14,624 bases of DNA from CAYYJM01 sp964471755. Its GTDB lineage: Bacteria > Planctomycetota > Planctomycetia > Gemmatales > Gemmataceae. The notes below the pieces were generated by a model. The model saw only the letters and a list, made by a program, of their open reading frames with translations, was not told the DNA's origin and made no database searches. Positions 1 to 6,007 of the stretch are shown in pieces. The stretch spans positions 1 to 14,624 of the forward strand of contig CAYYJM010000158.1 of the NCBI GenBank assembly GCA_964471755.1. The letters run 5' to 3'. The number at the start of each line of letters is the position of its first letter. Positions within the stretch are counted from its first letter, which is position 1. A program made the translations under genes and the position numbers.

Positions 1-79
1 AACGCCGAGTGACCTAACCGGGCCACAACCCTACAGTTATTTGCGGGATGGACCACTAAGCATGGTGCTGTGAGCAGCC

Positions 80-598
80 TTGGTCTTCGCGACCGGGTCG
101 GCCGGCCAGGAGGAGGACGCGCGGGAGAGCCCGCCTGCGCCACCAAGGCAGCAGTCCCGCCCGCAGTTCACTGCCCAGGTCGGCCATACGCGCGGGATCA
201 TTTCCGTGGCTTTTGCTCCGGATGGCAAGCACGTCCTGACCGGCAGCGCCGACGGCACCGCAATCCTTTGGGAGGCAGCCACGGGGAAGCAGGTCCACCA
301 CCTCAAAGTCGGGCCCCACGGTGTCGGCTCGGTGGCCTTCTCCCACGACGGCAAGGATCTCGCCATCGGTGGCACGCCGGCCATCGTCCATGACGCCGTC
401 ACAGGCCAACCGCTCCAACACCTCAAGATTCCGGACCGCATCGTCGATTCGGTGGCTTTCTCCGCCGACGGCAAGCACGTCCTGACGCGCACCAGTGACC
501 AGGCCGCGATCGTCTGGAAGGCGGCCACGGGGAAACAACTCCACCAACTCCGCAGTGTTCGACCGACGCTGCGGCCAGCGACACTGTCGTCACCTTGA
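80..598 (+). pseudogene. WD40-repeat protein, truncated at both ends
   Basis: WD40 repeats form beta-propeller scaffolds for protein contacts. Three repeats are visible at about residues 35-77, 78-117 and 118-157, each with the SVAF-x-x-DGK core; the first ends in AILWEAATGK and the third in AIVWKAATGK. A full propeller needs seven or so, so most of the protein is missing. The frame loses WD40 character after residue 157 (about 551), where it enters sequence antisense to the caspase-like gene. The 5' end is also odd. The first start in this frame is a TTG at 80. Just upstream, ATG GTG CTG is followed by TGA (71-73) and then by a hydrophobic stretch that resembles the end of a signal peptide, so a premature stop may have cut off the leader. 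The frame before that stop is open to the window edge (2-73) and could instead be the tail of another gene. WD40 identity is firm; the gene's integrity is doubtful. Confidence 0.65.
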
Positions 599-1838
599 CG
601 TGGCCCAGGACGGTGTTCGCCTCTTCGTTGCTGCCCGGCTCGGGGTGAACGGCCAGGATCGAATCGCGCGTCACGCCGCGCAGCAGCCCGGCGTCGATGC
701 GGAAGCCACCTTCCCGATCTTTTTGGATGTAAATCTCCGGCTGCTTCGGCCAGGTCTTGATGCCGAGTACCTCGCGGTCGAGGTCGCCCTCGGCGAACGG
801 CGTCGGTGGCCGGGTACCGCGCGACGAGCGGTATCCGGCCGAGACGAGCCGTTGCAGTTGGGCGTAGCTCAGTGGGCTCTGCCGGGTGCGGAGCGTCTGA
901 ACAACCGTCCAGGAGAGCATGCCGTAGTAGTACTCCTTGAGGGGTGGCTTATCCTCCGGGAAGGGCAACTCGGGAGCCTCCTCAAACGAACCGGCGGCGA
1001 AGAAGGCGACCAGACTCCCCTGCTCCGCGCCACGGGGCTGTTCGCGCGCGACCTCCTCGGCCGGGATGGGCTTGCCGGCCTGCTTCGCCGCCGCGACGGC
1101 CTGGGCAGCCCGGCGGATGGCGGCTTCCCTGGCGTCGGCTTTGACGCCGAGCAGCTTGTCGTCGGCGGTGCGGCTGATCTCGCGGATGCCTTCCTGGACC
1201 GGGTTGCCGCCACGGGTCATGGTGCCGGAATGGCAGCAGTCGAAGACGATCAGAACGTGGGCACCCTTGTCGCGCAGGCGGTCGAGGAAGCCGCCGATCT
1301 GGTCGTCGCGGAGGGCGTTCTTCAGCCCCTCCATCTCGCTCCAGTTCTCGACATCGGCAGGGAGGAACACCTCGTCCAGGCCGTCCGGCTCGGGGTTCTT
1401 TGGGTCGAGGGGGGCCTTCTGCGTCGTGGGGATGGGCACCTGGATGCTGTGGCCGCTGAGCAGAATGAAGACCTGGCTGCCGGGTTTCGCCTTCTCGACC
1501 TTCTCGATCAGGGTTTCAAAGCCCTTGATGATGTTGGCGCAGGTCGGTTGTTTCTCCTGGTCAGGTTCGGTGCCGACGAGGCGGATGATGTTCTCTCTGG
1601 GGAAGGCGAAGCCCTTCGGGTCAGTGAGCAGGTCGGCCCACAACGGGACATCGTTGGCCGGGCCGTAGAGCCGGCGGAGGTGGGGATGATTCGGATAGTC
1701 GGTGCAGCCGACCAGGAGAGCGTACTTNNNNNNNNNNGGTCCTCGTACGCCGGGGCGCAGCAGGTCACGCTCGGCCCGGACCGTGGCGGCCAGGAGCAGC
1801 AGGGGCAGAACCACCAGCAGCCATCGTGGAGAAAACAT
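423..1838 (-). CDS. Secreted caspase-like (peptidase C14) protein, 3' end replaced
   Basis: Probable cysteine peptidase of the caspase/metacaspase clan, exported. A signal peptide covers residues 1-22 (hydrophobic core at 7-18, AxA-like VRA before the cut). The p20-like domain begins at KYALLVGC (38-45), with YGPANDVPLW at 59-68. The catalytic histidine is H130 in LLSGHS and the catalytic cysteine C202 in FDCCHSG. A 10-N gap lies at residues 34-37 but the frame is kept. ATG 1838 is preferred because it gives a clean signal peptide, with a CGGAG-like site upstream. From about position 565 down to the stop at 423 the frame reads antisense to the WD40 gene and turns into a low-complexity Arg/Pro tail, so the true C-terminus has probably been lost. 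Caspase-like identity is strong. The substrate is unknown, and whether the gene is functional is unclear. Confidence 0.8.
   Translation of the reverse strand: MFSPRWLLVVLPLLLLAATVRAERDLLRPGVRGXXXXKYALLVGCTDYPNHPHLRRLYGPANDVPLWADLLTDPKGFAFPRENIIRLVGTEPDQEKQPTCANIIKGFETLIEKVEKAKPGSQVFILLSGHSIQVPIPTTQKAPLDPKNPEPDGLDEVFLPADVENWSEMEGLKNALRDDQIGGFLDRLRDKGAHVLIVFDCCHSGTMTRGGNPVQEGIREISRTADDKLLGVKADAREAAIRRAAQAVAAAKQAGKPIPAEEVAREQPRGAEQGSLVAFFAAGSFEEAPELPFPEDKPPLKEYYYGMLSWTVVQTLRTRQSPLSYAQLQRLVSAGYRSSRGTRPPTPFAEGDLDREVLGIKTWPKQPEIYIQKDREGGFRIDAGLLRGVTRDSILAVHPEPGSNEEANTVLGHVKVTTVSLAAASVEHCGVGGVVSPWPPSRRSRPGHWCASGRACRRRRKPPNRRCGPES
1728..1737. other. Assembly gap or masked bases (10 N)
   Basis: Ten consecutive N fall between the signal peptide and the peptidase domain of the caspase-like gene. 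The frame is the same on both sides when counted as 10 bases. Confidence 0.98.
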
Positions 1839-2177
1839 GGTGCGTCTCCGAGGGTAAGGGATTCATCCCGGTGGTTGCAACTCCCTTTCCATAGGTGAAC
1901 AACCGGTAATGCCGTTTCTCCAGGCCGCCCAGATCGCAGCAGTGGATGACGACCTGAGAGCGAGCCGTTTTCGGTGGGATGAAGTTGTCGTTGACGCCGT
2001 CGGCAAAGTTGCCCATGTACCGCCACGGCCCGGGAGAGCGCCGTGCGGGGTTTCCTGAAGATCGCGCCGCAGGGCAAGCCTCGGAAAGGCTTGCCCTGCT
2101 GGGTTGTAAACACCACGCCGCAGAGTCACTCCGGGCGATTTCCGCCGGGCTGGTTCGTGGCTCGGCCCGCGCCCGGG
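1839..2177. other. Intergenic stretch with possible decayed coding
   Basis: This 339-bp stretch separates the PPC-domain gene from the caspase-like gene, both on the minus strand. It contains the strong hairpin at 2069-2099. On the minus strand, a frame starting at ATG 2016 (GNFADGVNDNF...) is rich in G/C third positions until about 1900. It then runs into the caspase gene and stops at 1765. It may be the decayed tail of a lost gene; I do not recognise it and do not call it a gene. Confidence 0.5.
2069..2099 (-). terminator. Perfect 13-bp hairpin downstream of the PPC-domain gene
   Basis: The arms at 2069-2081 and 2087-2099 are exact reverse complements (GCAGGGCAAGCCT and its partner) around a 5-nt loop. 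The hairpin lies about 80 nt past the stop of the minus-strand gene ending at 2178. It has no T-tract on either side, so it may be an RNA-stabilising or Rho-type element, or a mobile REP-like palindrome, rather than a classic intrinsic terminator. The structure is certain; the role is inferred. Confidence 0.55.
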
Positions 2178-2846
2178 TCAGTTCGTCGTCAGCCGGTATC
2201 TTAGCGTTGCCCCCGCCTTGTAGCAGTGAACGATCACGTAGTACCTCGCGTTCTGCTGCGGGTAGAAGCTGACGGATGCATCGTCATCAGAGCGGCGATC
2301 GCGGGCGATGATGCGGCCGTTGTCATCCTGCACGTACAGGTCGATGTCGCCGCGGTTGCTGAGGTTGTTGACGATCACGATGGCAGGCTCGCCACCGCGG
2401 AATTGGATCGGAAACGTATCGCGACGGTCCCCTGCGGACACCGACCCGTTGATGGTCCGCGGCCCACCGATGGCTCCGCGATTGCGTTCCTTGACTTCGT
2501 CCTGAATCATCTTCGCCATCGCCTTGACGGCGTCCGAGTTGTTGGACACTTTGACGGCGTCGTCGATCAGTCGGGTCACTTCCTTTAGCGAATCGAACTC
2601 TTCCAGGCCCTCGATCTTGGTTTCCTTGAGGTCGAACTTGGTGAAGTCCGTCTTGCCGATGACGTGGGCGGCCGCCAACAGTGCCGNNNNNNNNNNGGCA
2701 GCTGCCACGTTCTCCGCCGCCTTGTACTCGTTGGTGATCTTCGGCGCCTCGCCTTCCGGCTTCGGCCGTTCCTGGTCCCGGGCACCGGCAGTCAGTGCGA
2801 TCACACCCAGCAGCAGGGCCGCGCACAGCAGGGCACGCAGTTTCAT
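2178..2846 (-). CDS. Secreted protein with C-terminal PPC-like domain
   Basis: Function is unknown; it is probably exported and bound at the cell surface or in the periplasm. Residues 1-22 form a signal peptide (MKLR, then a hydrophobic stretch to about 20). A charged, helical middle part (about 36-125) carries a 10-N gap at residues 51-54. The last 90 or so residues resemble the bacterial pre-peptidase C-terminal (PPC) beta-sandwich: NGSVSAGDRRDTFPIQF, then DIDLYVQDDNGRIIARD, then a YYVIVHCY strand near the end. PPC domains usually trail secreted peptidases, but here no peptidase domain precedes it. I chose ATG 2846 over GTG 2852 because AAGGTG sits 5 nt upstream of the ATG and overlaps the GTG. 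It faces away from the sigma remnant and stands alone, with a strong hairpin after it. The PPC call rests on pattern recognition. Confidence 0.75.
   Translation of the reverse strand: MKLRALLCAALLLGVIALTAGARDQERPKPEGEAPKITNEYKAAENVAAAXXXXALLAAAHVIGKTDFTKFDLKETKIEGLEEFDSLKEVTRLIDDAVKVSNNSDAVKAMAKMIQDEVKERNRGAIGGPRTINGSVSAGDRRDTFPIQFRGGEPAIVIVNNLSNRGDIDLYVQDDNGRIIARDRRSDDDASVSFYPQQNARYYVIVHCYKAGATLRYRLTTN
2687..2696. other. Assembly gap or masked bases (10 N)
   Basis: Ten N fall inside the PPC-domain gene, just after the signal peptide region. The reading frame matches on both sides if the length is 10. Confidence 0.98.
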
Positions 2847-3066
2847 GGGCACACCTTTTTCCCGTCCTGGGGCACAGGACCAGCGCGAGGGACGGCAAAC
2901 CGTGCTGGTGATCTCACTCGGCGTCGCGCCGGCCGCTCCGGTGTGATGTCAGCCGATGAGACCCATGCGGATGTGGGTTCACATTTGGGGGCGTATTCCA
3001 CCGCGACCTGCGGCGAGGAGCCCCCGCCCCTGTTATAGTTAACGGCCGAGCAACAGTATACCGGAC

Positions 3067-3088
3067 AAAAAAAATCGGAAAACCGATT
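3067..3088 (-). terminator. Orphan intrinsic terminator-like hairpin
   Basis: Read on the minus strand, AATCGG-TTTT-CCGATT is followed by a T run: eight A on the plus strand at 3067-3074, two of them inside the stem. The stem is only 6 bp. No minus-strand gene lies just upstream, so it would act on antisense transcription from the sigma/integrase remnants or be left over from a lost gene. Confidence 0.45.
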
Positions 3089-3172
3089 CCCCGGTCCCCC
3101 TCTGAATTCGGCGAACAGTGGCAAAAGGCGACGGGAACAACTGCGAAAGGGGAAAGGAGCCCTGGCGAGGCG

Positions 3173-3178
3173 TACAAT
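3173..3178 (+). promoter_or_regulatory. Possible -10 element of the sigma gene
   Basis: TACAAT matches the TATAAT consensus at 5 of 6 bases and lies 44 nt before the ATG at 3223. A GGGAAA word (3150-3155) and a CGTA (3171-3174) also look loosely ECF-like, but the spacing is short. This is weak evidence. Confidence 0.25.
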
Positions 3179-3222
3179 GGGCCTGAAACGGCTCCGAAGC
3201 TTGCCCCTTCCGGAGGACGATC

Positions 3223-3696
3223 ATGTCTACGGATACCACTTTCCTCGATCTGGTCCGCCGTGCTTGTGACCGGGACGAGGCCGCCGCCGCCGAACTCGTC
3301 CGCCGCTTCGAGCCGGAGTTGTGCCGAGTCATCCGCTTCCTGCTCACCGACCCCGGCCTCCGCCGCCTCCGCCGCCTGCTCGACTCGCTCGACGTGCCCA
3401 CGACCGGCCGGGCCACCCTCACGTTCCCCAACATCCGCCTGCCCCGCCGCGCCGGTCAGAAAGAAGTCGTGTTCTCCCCATTGTCTAGCGGGCTTTCATC
3501 GAGGTCCAGCAGGACGGTGTACTCGCCCTTGCCGATGGCCTTGCCGAGTTGGATCGTCACGTCGTCCCAGCAGGGGAAGGGGGTGTCAGCAACCCCCGCC
3601 TGCGAGAACTCCTGCCAGCGGCGCTCCACGGCCTCCCACAGGGCCTCCAGGTGGGCGGTGTTGGCATCGGCCTGTCTGTGGTCGGACCCGAGGTAG
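3223..3696 (+). pseudogene. ECF-type sigma factor, N-terminal remnant
   Basis: The first 57 codons resemble the start of planctomycete ECF RNA polymerase sigma factors: TTFLDLVRRACDRDEAAAAELVRRFEP, leading into region 2.1 and RVIRFLLTDP. The start is supported by GGAGGA at 3212-3217. Homology stops at LDSLD (about 3393); a real sigma would continue with regions 2.2-2.4 and 4 for another 120 or more residues. A duplicated CGCCGCCTC-like unit just before the break has added an RLR. The frame stays open with good GC3 codons to about 3455 (TTGRATLTFPNIRLPRR), which I do not recognise and which could be a fragment of another gene. It then runs antisense through the integrase remnant to a stop at 3696. 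It cannot encode a working sigma factor. Confidence 0.65.
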
Positions 3697-3731
3697 AACC
3701 GGAACGACCTGCCGTCCTGCCTCTTGCCGAT
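3456..3731 (-). pseudogene. Probable site-specific integrase, N-terminal remnant
   Basis: This is an open minus-strand frame of 91 codons ending in TGA (3456-3458). The peptide runs IGKRQDGRSFRFYLGSDHRQAD, then LEALWEAVERRWQ, then TPFPCWDDVTIQLGKAIGKGEYTV. A basic, DGR-FYLG opening followed by a helix and a TPFPxWDD turn resembles the arm-binding and core-binding N-terminus of planctomycete tyrosine recombinases. This is a judgement from memory, without alignment. The frame has strong GC3 bias, unlike the opposite strand. A TAG at 3732-3734 interrupts it, and the same frame continues upstream as KNSARQFYR to about 3761, where the inverted repeat begins. The catalytic domain (R-H-R-Y) is absent, so it is dead. 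Its position beside a tRNA gene supports an integrase origin. It could also be some other DNA-binding N-terminus. Confidence 0.5.
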
Positions 3732-3750
3732 CTATCGGTAGAACTGCCGG

Positions 3751-3888
3751 GCCGAATTTTTGAGACTGTTGCCTGGTTGGTGCAAAGGTTGGGGTGCCTG
3801 GCTCACTTCGGCCTGGAAACGTGGGGGGGGGGCGCGAGCCCGGTATGTTGGACTGCACCAACCAGGCTACAGTCTCGGAAAATCCGGC
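3751..3888. repeat. Inverted-repeat element with 35-bp arms, MITE-like
   Basis: The left arm (3751-3784) and right arm (3854-3888) are near-perfect inverted copies. The inner 23 bp (3762-3784 against 3854-3876) differ at one base, and the outer part differs by an indel and a few substitutions. The central 69 bp include a run of ten G (3823-3832). No target-site duplication is obvious. The left arm abuts the integrase remnant. It could be a MITE, a recombination site pair, or a duplicated inverted piece of the remnant. Confidence 0.7.
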
Positions 3889-3941
3889 AAATTGGCGTGT
3901 CGGGGACCGGCCTGGACTGAAGCGATGTGCGTAAGCGCATG

Positions 3942-3977
3942 AAAAAACGCCAGATGCGTCAAATCGCATCTGGCGTT
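3942..3977 (-). terminator. Intrinsic terminator of tRNA-Ser
   Basis: Perfect 13-bp arms (3946-3958 and 3965-3977) surround a 6-nt loop. A T-run follows on the minus strand (A's at 3942-3947, the last two in the stem). It starts 5 nt past the tRNA 3' end. This is a textbook factor-independent terminator. Confidence 0.9.
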
Positions 3978-3981
3978 CTAG

Positions 3982-4068
3982 CGGAGAGGGAGGGATTCGA
4001 ACCCTCGGTGACGTTACCGCCACATCGGTTTTCGAGACCGACCCAATCGGCCACTCTGGCACCTCTCC
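3982..4068 (-). tRNA. tRNA-Ser (anticodon CGA)
   Basis: This 87-nt class II tRNA decodes UCG. The acceptor stem GGAGAGG (4062-4068) pairs with CCTCTCC (3983-3989), with discriminator G at 3982. The anticodon loop is CTCGAAA between TCGGT and ACCGA, giving CGA. A long variable arm (around GGCGGTAACGTCACC) and the T-arm GAGGG-TTCGAAT-CCCTC are clear. No CCA is encoded. It is transcribed alone, with its own terminator. Integrase-like debris just past its 3' end suggests it once served as an attachment site. Confidence 0.95.
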
Positions 4069-4378
4069 GGATCCGCTTCCCCGGTCAGACCCCGTTGCCA
4101 CCTTGCGTCGCAAACGATCGGACACACAGAGAAGGTTCTTCTCGGTCCACGTTATGAGCTTAGTGGACGACCAACCCCGTAGCAAGGCCAAGACTTCGAT
4201 CACCAACAAACGAATCGACCGGACCATCGGCCCAGTCGCCAACATCCCCTGCATTCTGGTTGTTCGCACGTTGATAGAGCCGACAGGAGAGGACCGACCT
4301 CGCGCCAGGTTACCCCGTTGTGTTCGAGGGGGTGGAAGCGGCAGCTACGTCCGGGCCCGGGAGGTCGGCCTCGGTCGG
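4069..4378. other. Intergenic stretch, no gene seen
   Basis: These 310 bp lie between tRNA-Ser and the 69-aa gene. They should hold the tRNA promoter, but I see no good -35/-10 pair. An 11-bp palindrome TTGCGTCGCAA is at 4103-4113. Open frames here lack ribosome sites and recognisable peptides. Confidence 0.5.
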
Positions 4379-4588
4379 TCAGTTCACCGAGAAGTTCGGC
4401 CGGCTCTGCGTTCGCCAGGTTTGCTCCTGCACACGTTCCCGTGCCAGGCGGTAAACCTCCTGCACGAACTGCTGCTGCTCGGAGGACATCACCAGCGGAC
4501 AGGCCATAAAGCCGACCGGAATCACCGTTTCAGCCGCCGCGCTCGGGTAGAGGGTTTCGCACGCCTCTCGGAAGCGATGGATCGCCAT
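4379..4588 (-). CDS. Small conserved-looking hypothetical protein (69 aa)
   Basis: I do not recognise a function. ATG 4588 is preceded by GAGGTG (4594-4599 on the plus strand), a fair ribosome site. The peptide begins MAIHRFREACETLYPSAAAE, has a short hydrophobic stretch with two Cys-free turns around VIPVGFMACPLVM, and then an amphipathic helix (SSEQQQFVQEVYRLARERVQ). It has no signal peptide or TM segment. An AT-rich stretch at 4620-4680 upstream, unusual for this window, could hold its promoter. It lies downstream of the Bax1 gene on the same strand, separated by 213 bp and a hairpin. It could be a small regulatory or structural protein; the call rests on the start signal and peptide character. 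Confidence 0.6.
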   Translation of the reverse strand: MAIHRFREACETLYPSAAAETVIPVGFMACPLVMSSEQQQFVQEVYRLARERVQEQTWRTQSRPNFSVN

Positions 4589-4755
4589 TCGCTCACCTCA
4601 TTGACTCAGGGATCGTCGATTCGGATGCCAGATACATTACTAGTATCATCAACTTACCATTCTATGCTTCAGGAATTCTAACCCCGGTCGGGCCAAAGGC
4701 AAGGTCCCGAGGTGGTTTTCTTCGCTGTCGGGGTTGTGGAGAGCCCAGAGAAAGA

Positions 4756-4778
4756 ATCCTGACTGGTTCGATCAGGAT
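4756..4778 (-). terminator. Hairpin after the XPB-Bax1 operon
   Basis: A perfect 7-bp stem (ATCCTGA 4756-4762 with TCAGGAT 4772-4778) with a 9-nt loop lies 23 nt past the Bax1 stop. On the minus strand it is followed by TCTTTCTC, a pyrimidine stretch rather than a pure T-run. It is probably a weak terminator of the operon. Confidence 0.45.
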
Positions 4779-4801
4779 GGGTCATGGAGGCTCGCTCGCC
4801 C

Positions 4802-6007
4802 TCACCCGGCAATCAGCTCGTTCGCCAACCGGGCGATCTCGTCGGGGAGCGGCATGTTCCGGAAGCGCACGATGCCGGCCGGCAGCCCCTCCAGTTCGCC
4901 ATCCTCGATGTGCAGACCGTCGGACACCGCGAGCAGAAACCGCTCCCGAACGTATTCCCGCAGAAACGCCAGGTGCCGTTCAGCGCTCGACTTCCGCCAG
5001 AAGCCAAGGACCTCCAGCCGGATGATCTCGCCCGAGGCTCCGTGGACCAGCTGGAAGTCCGGCACCCAGAAGCCGGAACCGAGCGGAAATACCTCCGTCT
5101 CCTCGACAAGCGTCCAGTCCGTGATCCGCTTGCGGAACAACTCGACGAACATTTCCAACTCGGGCGGCGTGTACGTTCCTCGATCGGTCAGATGCGAAAC
5201 CAATCGATCGCTCGGAGTCAACGTGAAATTCTTCGGCGTCCGCTTCGGCCCCCAGAGCAGCTCGGCGTTGACTTCGTAATCGCGACAGAAAAGGATCGTC
5301 GGCAGAAAGAACGCGAGCTGGCCGCCGTATTTGTTCGTCGAGGAAAACAAACTCAACGGCCCGTCGAGGTGCAGGCGATAACTCTCCGGGCCGACCTTCT
5401 CCACGTCGCAGATGAGGCGGTGAAACTTGACCGCCCGCAGGAGCTGGCGATAGCGCGCGGCCGGCTCCCGACGAATCGTCACCGTCACCCGCGTCGAGCG
5501 CAGCAGGATCGCCTGGGCCAGACTGACGTTGTAGCGTTCGAGCAGCCGCTCCGGCGAGATGTCCTCGAAGCGGACCAGACGCTGTTCCGTGTACAGGTCG
5601 GCGAACAGGGTTGCCTCGACACGCTCGGGGCTCAGGCCCAGATCCGCGGCCACGGCGGCGAGAATGACGCCACGGTCCCACGGCTGCGACAGATCACGAC
5701 GGACCTCCGCCGCCTTCCGGAACACGGCGGCCCGAAGCTGGTCCGGCGGCACGTCGGCGGCCACCTCGAATGTGCAGCGATCCTCGCACAGCTTGGCCAG
5801 CCCCTGATGGATGAGCTGCGAGGGATCGTCGCCGAAGAGGTCCTTGAAGTCGGTTTCCAGCTCGCCGTGCGTGACGCCCTCCCGGCCGCGATAGATCTCC
5901 AGCAGGCGCTCGGCCACCTCGATCCAGTCGGCCGAGTGCGTGTCGAGGTAAAGCGGCGTCACCTTGTTCCGGGTCATCTTCACCCGGACGAGCTTACCGG
6001 TAAGCAT
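4802..6007 (-). CDS. Bax1-like nuclease, DUF790 family
   Basis: Partner nuclease of the XPB helicase; in archaea Bax1 binds XPB and cuts DNA at bubble/fork structures, a nucleotide-excision-repair-like role. The protein has 401 residues, near the family size. The N-terminal half (about 1-215) is the helical/mixed domain, opening MLTGKLVRVKMTRNKVTPLYLD. The C-terminal part holds a PD-(D/E)xK-like nuclease core: FWVPDFQL with D317, then RLEVLGFWRK with E332 and K339. I chose ATG 6007, although the frame is open for 58 more codons upstream, because GGAGG lies 7 nt before it, the leader upstream is antisense-like, and the family starts near here. It overlaps the helicase stop by 14 nt, so translation is probably coupled. 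The family call is strong; the substrate in bacteria is not settled. Confidence 0.88.
   Translation of the reverse strand: MLTGKLVRVKMTRNKVTPLYLDTHSADWIEVAERLLEIYRGREGVTHGELETDFKDLFGDDPSQLIHQGLAKLCEDRCTFEVAADVPPDQLRAAVFRKAAEVRRDLSQPWDRGVILAAVAADLGLSPERVEATLFADLYTEQRLVRFEDISPERLLERYNVSLAQAILLRSTRVTVTIRREPAARYRQLLRAVKFHRLICDVEKVGPESYRLHLDGPLSLFSSTNKYGGQLAFFLPTILFCRDYEVNAELLWGPKRTPKNFTLTPSDRLVSHLTDRGTYTPPELEMFVELFRKRITDWTLVEETEVFPLGSGFWVPDFQLVHGASGEIIRLEVLGFWRKSSAERHLAFLREYVRERFLLAVSDGLHIEDGELEGLPAGIVRFRNMPLPDEIARLANELIAG

Larger units (their letters stand above)
2847..3222. other. Divergent intergenic region, PPC gene / sigma remnant
   Basis: These 376 bp lie between two divergently transcribed genes and should carry both promoters. 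I see an AT-richer island at about 3033-3090 with TATA-like words on both strands, the orphan terminator-like hairpin at 3067-3088, a small hairpin at 2864-2880 (GTCCTG / CAGGAC), and a TACAAT word at 3173-3178. I found no convincing gene. Confidence 0.5.

Noticed and set aside
495..1898. A 467-codon plus-strand frame over the caspase-like gene
   Set aside because: High-GC shadow of the minus-strand gene; no motifs and no start signal.
3586..4269. A 227-codon minus-strand frame through the tRNA
   Set aside because: It crosses a tRNA gene, its terminator and the inverted repeat, so it is not coding.
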